Source: Actinomycetota bacterium
GTDB lineage: Bacteria > Actinomycetota > UBA4738
Reading direction: 5' to 3'
Assembly: GCA_013816105.1 (NCBI GenBank)
Contig: JACDEY010000042.1
Coordinates: 1 to 7,671, forward strand
Length of the DNA stretch: 7,671 nucleotides
The notes beneath the pieces are model-generated. The model was not told the DNA's origin and searched no databases. It saw only the letters and a program-made list of their open reading frames with translations. Both the position numbers and the translations under genes were made by a program. This document shows positions 5,993-7,671 of the stretch, one piece after another (the stretch's first letter is position 1; every line of letters begins with the position of its first letter).

Positions 5993-7671
5993 ATGGGATA
6001 TCGCACGATCGTTGTCGGAACGGACGGCTCGGTCACAGCCTCCATCGCGCAGCAGACCGCCGCGCGCCTCGCCAGGCGGTGCCGGGCCGGGCTCGTCCTC
6101 GTCTGTGGGTTCGGGCCACCGAAGATCACCAGGCCCATGGCGGAGGGCTTTGCGGCGCGAGCCGCGGACGCGGTCCGCCGAGAGGGCGTCGAGCCGACCG
6201 TCGAGCTGCACCAGGGAGAGCCGGCCGAGCTTATCCTCGAGGTCGCCGAGCGGCACCATGCGGACCTCATCGTCGTCGGGAACAAGGGCATGGGACAGGC
6301 CACTCGGTTCCGGCTCGGGAGCGTCCCCGACCGCGTCGCGCACTTCGCACCATGTGACCTGCTAATCGTGCACACGAGCGACGCTCGTCCCCTGGAGGGT
6401 CCGGGCACCCCCTACCGGAACATCCTCGCGGCGACCGACGGCTCCCCCACCGCGAGCGAGGCCGCTCGCAAGGCCCTCGAGCTCGCGCTGCTGGTCCGCG
6501 CCGAGGTCACGCTCGTCTTCGTCGGCGACCCGATCGTCGGGGCCATCAAGCTGGAGGGGACCGCCGCCTCGGGGCCGGATGGGGTGACCGTACAGAATCG
6601 TGTGGTCGAAGGAGACCCCGCCGAGGAGATCTGCGAGGCCGCCGAGCGCGAGGCCGCAGACCTGATCGTGGTCGGCAACAAGGGGATGAGCGGCCCCCGG
6701 CGTCTCCTCGGCTCCGTCCCGAACAAGGTGGCCCACTACTCCCCCACGGACGTGCTCATCGTCAAGACGGTCGATCGGTCGGCGAGCGATCTCGAGCCGG
6801 GCCAGGGAGGTGTCGTAGACGTCGACGGCAAGACGCTGGCCGTCTATCGCGACGAGGCCGGCGAGACGCACACCCTTTCGCCACGTTGCACGCACATGGG
6901 ATGCACGGTGGACTGGAACGGCGCCGAGCGGACGTGGGACTGTCCCTGTCACGGCTCGCGCTACGACTACGCCGGGCGCGTGATCCGGGGACCGGCGGTC
7001 CGACCGCTCGAGCCGGTGGGAGGCGACGGCCAGGCCGCGCCCCCCGAGGCCCCGGCCACGCGCAAGGCTCCGGCAGAGGTCCCCGCGGAGACTCCCGCCT
7101 CCACCCCGAGCCGCTCGGTCGAGCGTTTCGTCATCGTCGGAGCCAGCCTCACGGGAGGGACGGCGGCCGCCACACTGAGGGAGAACGGATTCGCCGGGCC
7201 ACTCGTCCTGATCGGCGCGGAGCCGAACTTTCCCTACGAGCGCCCACCGCTTTCGAAGACCTTCCTCCGAGGCGAGACCCGCTACGAGGAGGCACTCGTC
7301 AGGCCGGAGGCGTTCTACCGGGACAACGACATCGAGACGCGGCTCGGCTCCACTGTCACGCGCATCGACCCGGCCGCGCGGACCGTCTCGGTGGCCGGAG
7401 GCGACGATGTCCCCTACGACCGCCTCCTGATCGCGACCGGCGCGCGGAACCGCCGGCTGCCCATCCCCGGCCGAACCCTGGACGGCGTTTACGACCTGAG
7501 GACGTTTCCCGACGCGGCCCGGCTCCGCGCCGAGATCGCGCCGGGTCGCCGCGCCGTGGTGGGCGGGATGGGTTTCATCGGGTCGGAGGTGGCCGCGTCC
7601 CTCCGCCAGCGGGGCGTCGAGGTATCCGTGGTCGACGGTGGGAGCGTCCCTCTCGAAGGGGTGCTGGGCCC
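5993..7671 (+). CDS. Four-domain fusion: USP-USP-Rieske [2Fe-2S]-FAD/NAD(P)H oxidoreductase (3' end off window)
   Basis: One frame of 559 codons without a stop, running off the window. Residues 1-127 form a universal stress protein (UspA) domain with TDGS (10-13) and the ATP loop G96-x2-G99-x9-G109-S. Residues 141-258 form a second, clearly homologous USP domain (TDGS 148-151; loop 228-241, one residue shorter). Residues 267-342 form a Rieske domain with ligands C299, H301, C317 and H320 and disulfide-type C304 and C319. Residues 343-375 are a Pro/Ala-rich linker. From 376 comes a pyridine nucleotide-disulfide-type reductase: FAD loop [10 protein letters not shown] (380-389), YERPPLSK (415-422), ATGA (481-484), and NAD loop G525-x-G527-x2-G530 with D548 after the next strand, favouring NADH. 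The Rieske-reductase half resembles AIFM3/Nfrl and dioxygenase ferredoxin reductases. About 200 further codons, including a reductase C-terminal domain, are expected. No signal peptide, so cytoplasmic. No in-frame start codon with a Shine-Dalgarno lies at the domain joins. Physiological role unknown. Confidence 0.93.
   Translation, partial: MGYRTIVVGTDGSVTASIAQQTAARLARRCRAGLVLVCGFGPPKITRPMAEGFAARAADAVRREGVEPTVELHQGEPAELILEVAERHHADLIVVGNKGMGQATRFRLGSVPDRVAHFAPCDLLIVHTSDARPLEGPGTPYRNILAATDGSPTASEAARKALELALLVRAEVTLVFVGDPIVGAIKLEGTAASGPDGVTVQNRVVEGDPAEEICEAAEREAADLIVVGNKGMSGPRRLLGSVPNKVAHYSPTDVLIVKTVDRSASDLEPGQGGVVDVDGKTLAVYRDEAGETHTLSPRCTHMGCTVDWNGAERTWDCPCHGSRYDYAGRVIRGPAVRPLEPVGGDGQAAPPEAPATRKAPAEVPAETPASTPSRSVERFVIVGASLTGGTAAATLRENGFAGPLVLIGAEPNFPYERPPLSKTFLRGETRYEEALVRPEAFYRDNDIETRLGSTVTRIDPAARTVSVAGGDDVPYDRLLIATGARNRRLPIPGRTLDGVYDLRTFPDAARLRAEIAPGRRAVVGGMGFIGSEVAASLRQRGVEVSVVDGGSVPLEGVLG

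Noticed and set aside
6802..6815. GGAGGTG inside the fusion gene as a ribosome binding site for a separate Rieske protein
   Set aside because: No in-frame ATG, GTG or TTG follows at usable spacing; the next in-frame Met is the one inside CTHMGC.
5543..6952. Several minus-strand open frames beneath the cupredoxin and USP genes
   Set aside because: Low-complexity, Arg-rich translations with no family features. The plus strand carries clear copper, USP and Rieske motifs over the same bases.

Overview
The window is GC-rich, almost entirely coding DNA from a bacterium. GC-rich third codon positions, GTG starts and clear Shine-Dalgarno sites fit a high-GC soil or environmental lineage, but nothing here fixes the phylum. 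There are no phage, IS, CRISPR, tRNA or rRNA features, and no gene-free stretch over about 200 bases.

Left block (1-3022, minus strand): a tightly packed cluster read right to left. It holds an M17 leucyl aminopeptidase (pepA-like), then a PIG-L/LmbE zinc deacetylase starting a few bases after the pepA stop, then a LolD/MacB-type ABC ATPase that runs off the left edge. The ABC permease partner should lie beyond base 1. A 111-base divergent spacer separates pepA from a small plus-strand cupin that contains no histidine, so it cannot hold the usual cupin metal site.

Middle (3134-5041): the cupin ends exactly where a convergent NCS1-family permease ends; the two stop codons form the palindrome TGATCA. 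A well-formed TPP (thi-box) riboswitch lies directly upstream of the permease, which identifies it as a CytX-type thiamine-precursor (hydroxymethylpyrimidine) transporter. The Shine-Dalgarno is part of the conserved 3' end of the aptamer, so ligand binding should block ribosome access directly.

Right block (5153-7671, plus strand): two genes 45 bases apart. The first is a four-helix membrane protein with a C-terminal type-1 copper (cupredoxin) domain that the charge pattern places outside the cell. The second, which runs off the right edge, is the most unusual object in the window: one uninterrupted frame encoding two universal stress protein domains, a Rieske [2Fe-2S] domain with the bc-type disulfide cysteines, a Pro/Ala linker, and an AIFM3/ferredoxin-reductase-like FAD/NAD(P)H oxidoreductase. 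I infer a nucleotide- or stress-responsive redox enzyme with its own electron-transfer centre, co-transcribed with a copper redox protein. The domain assignments are read directly from motifs; the system-level role is inference.
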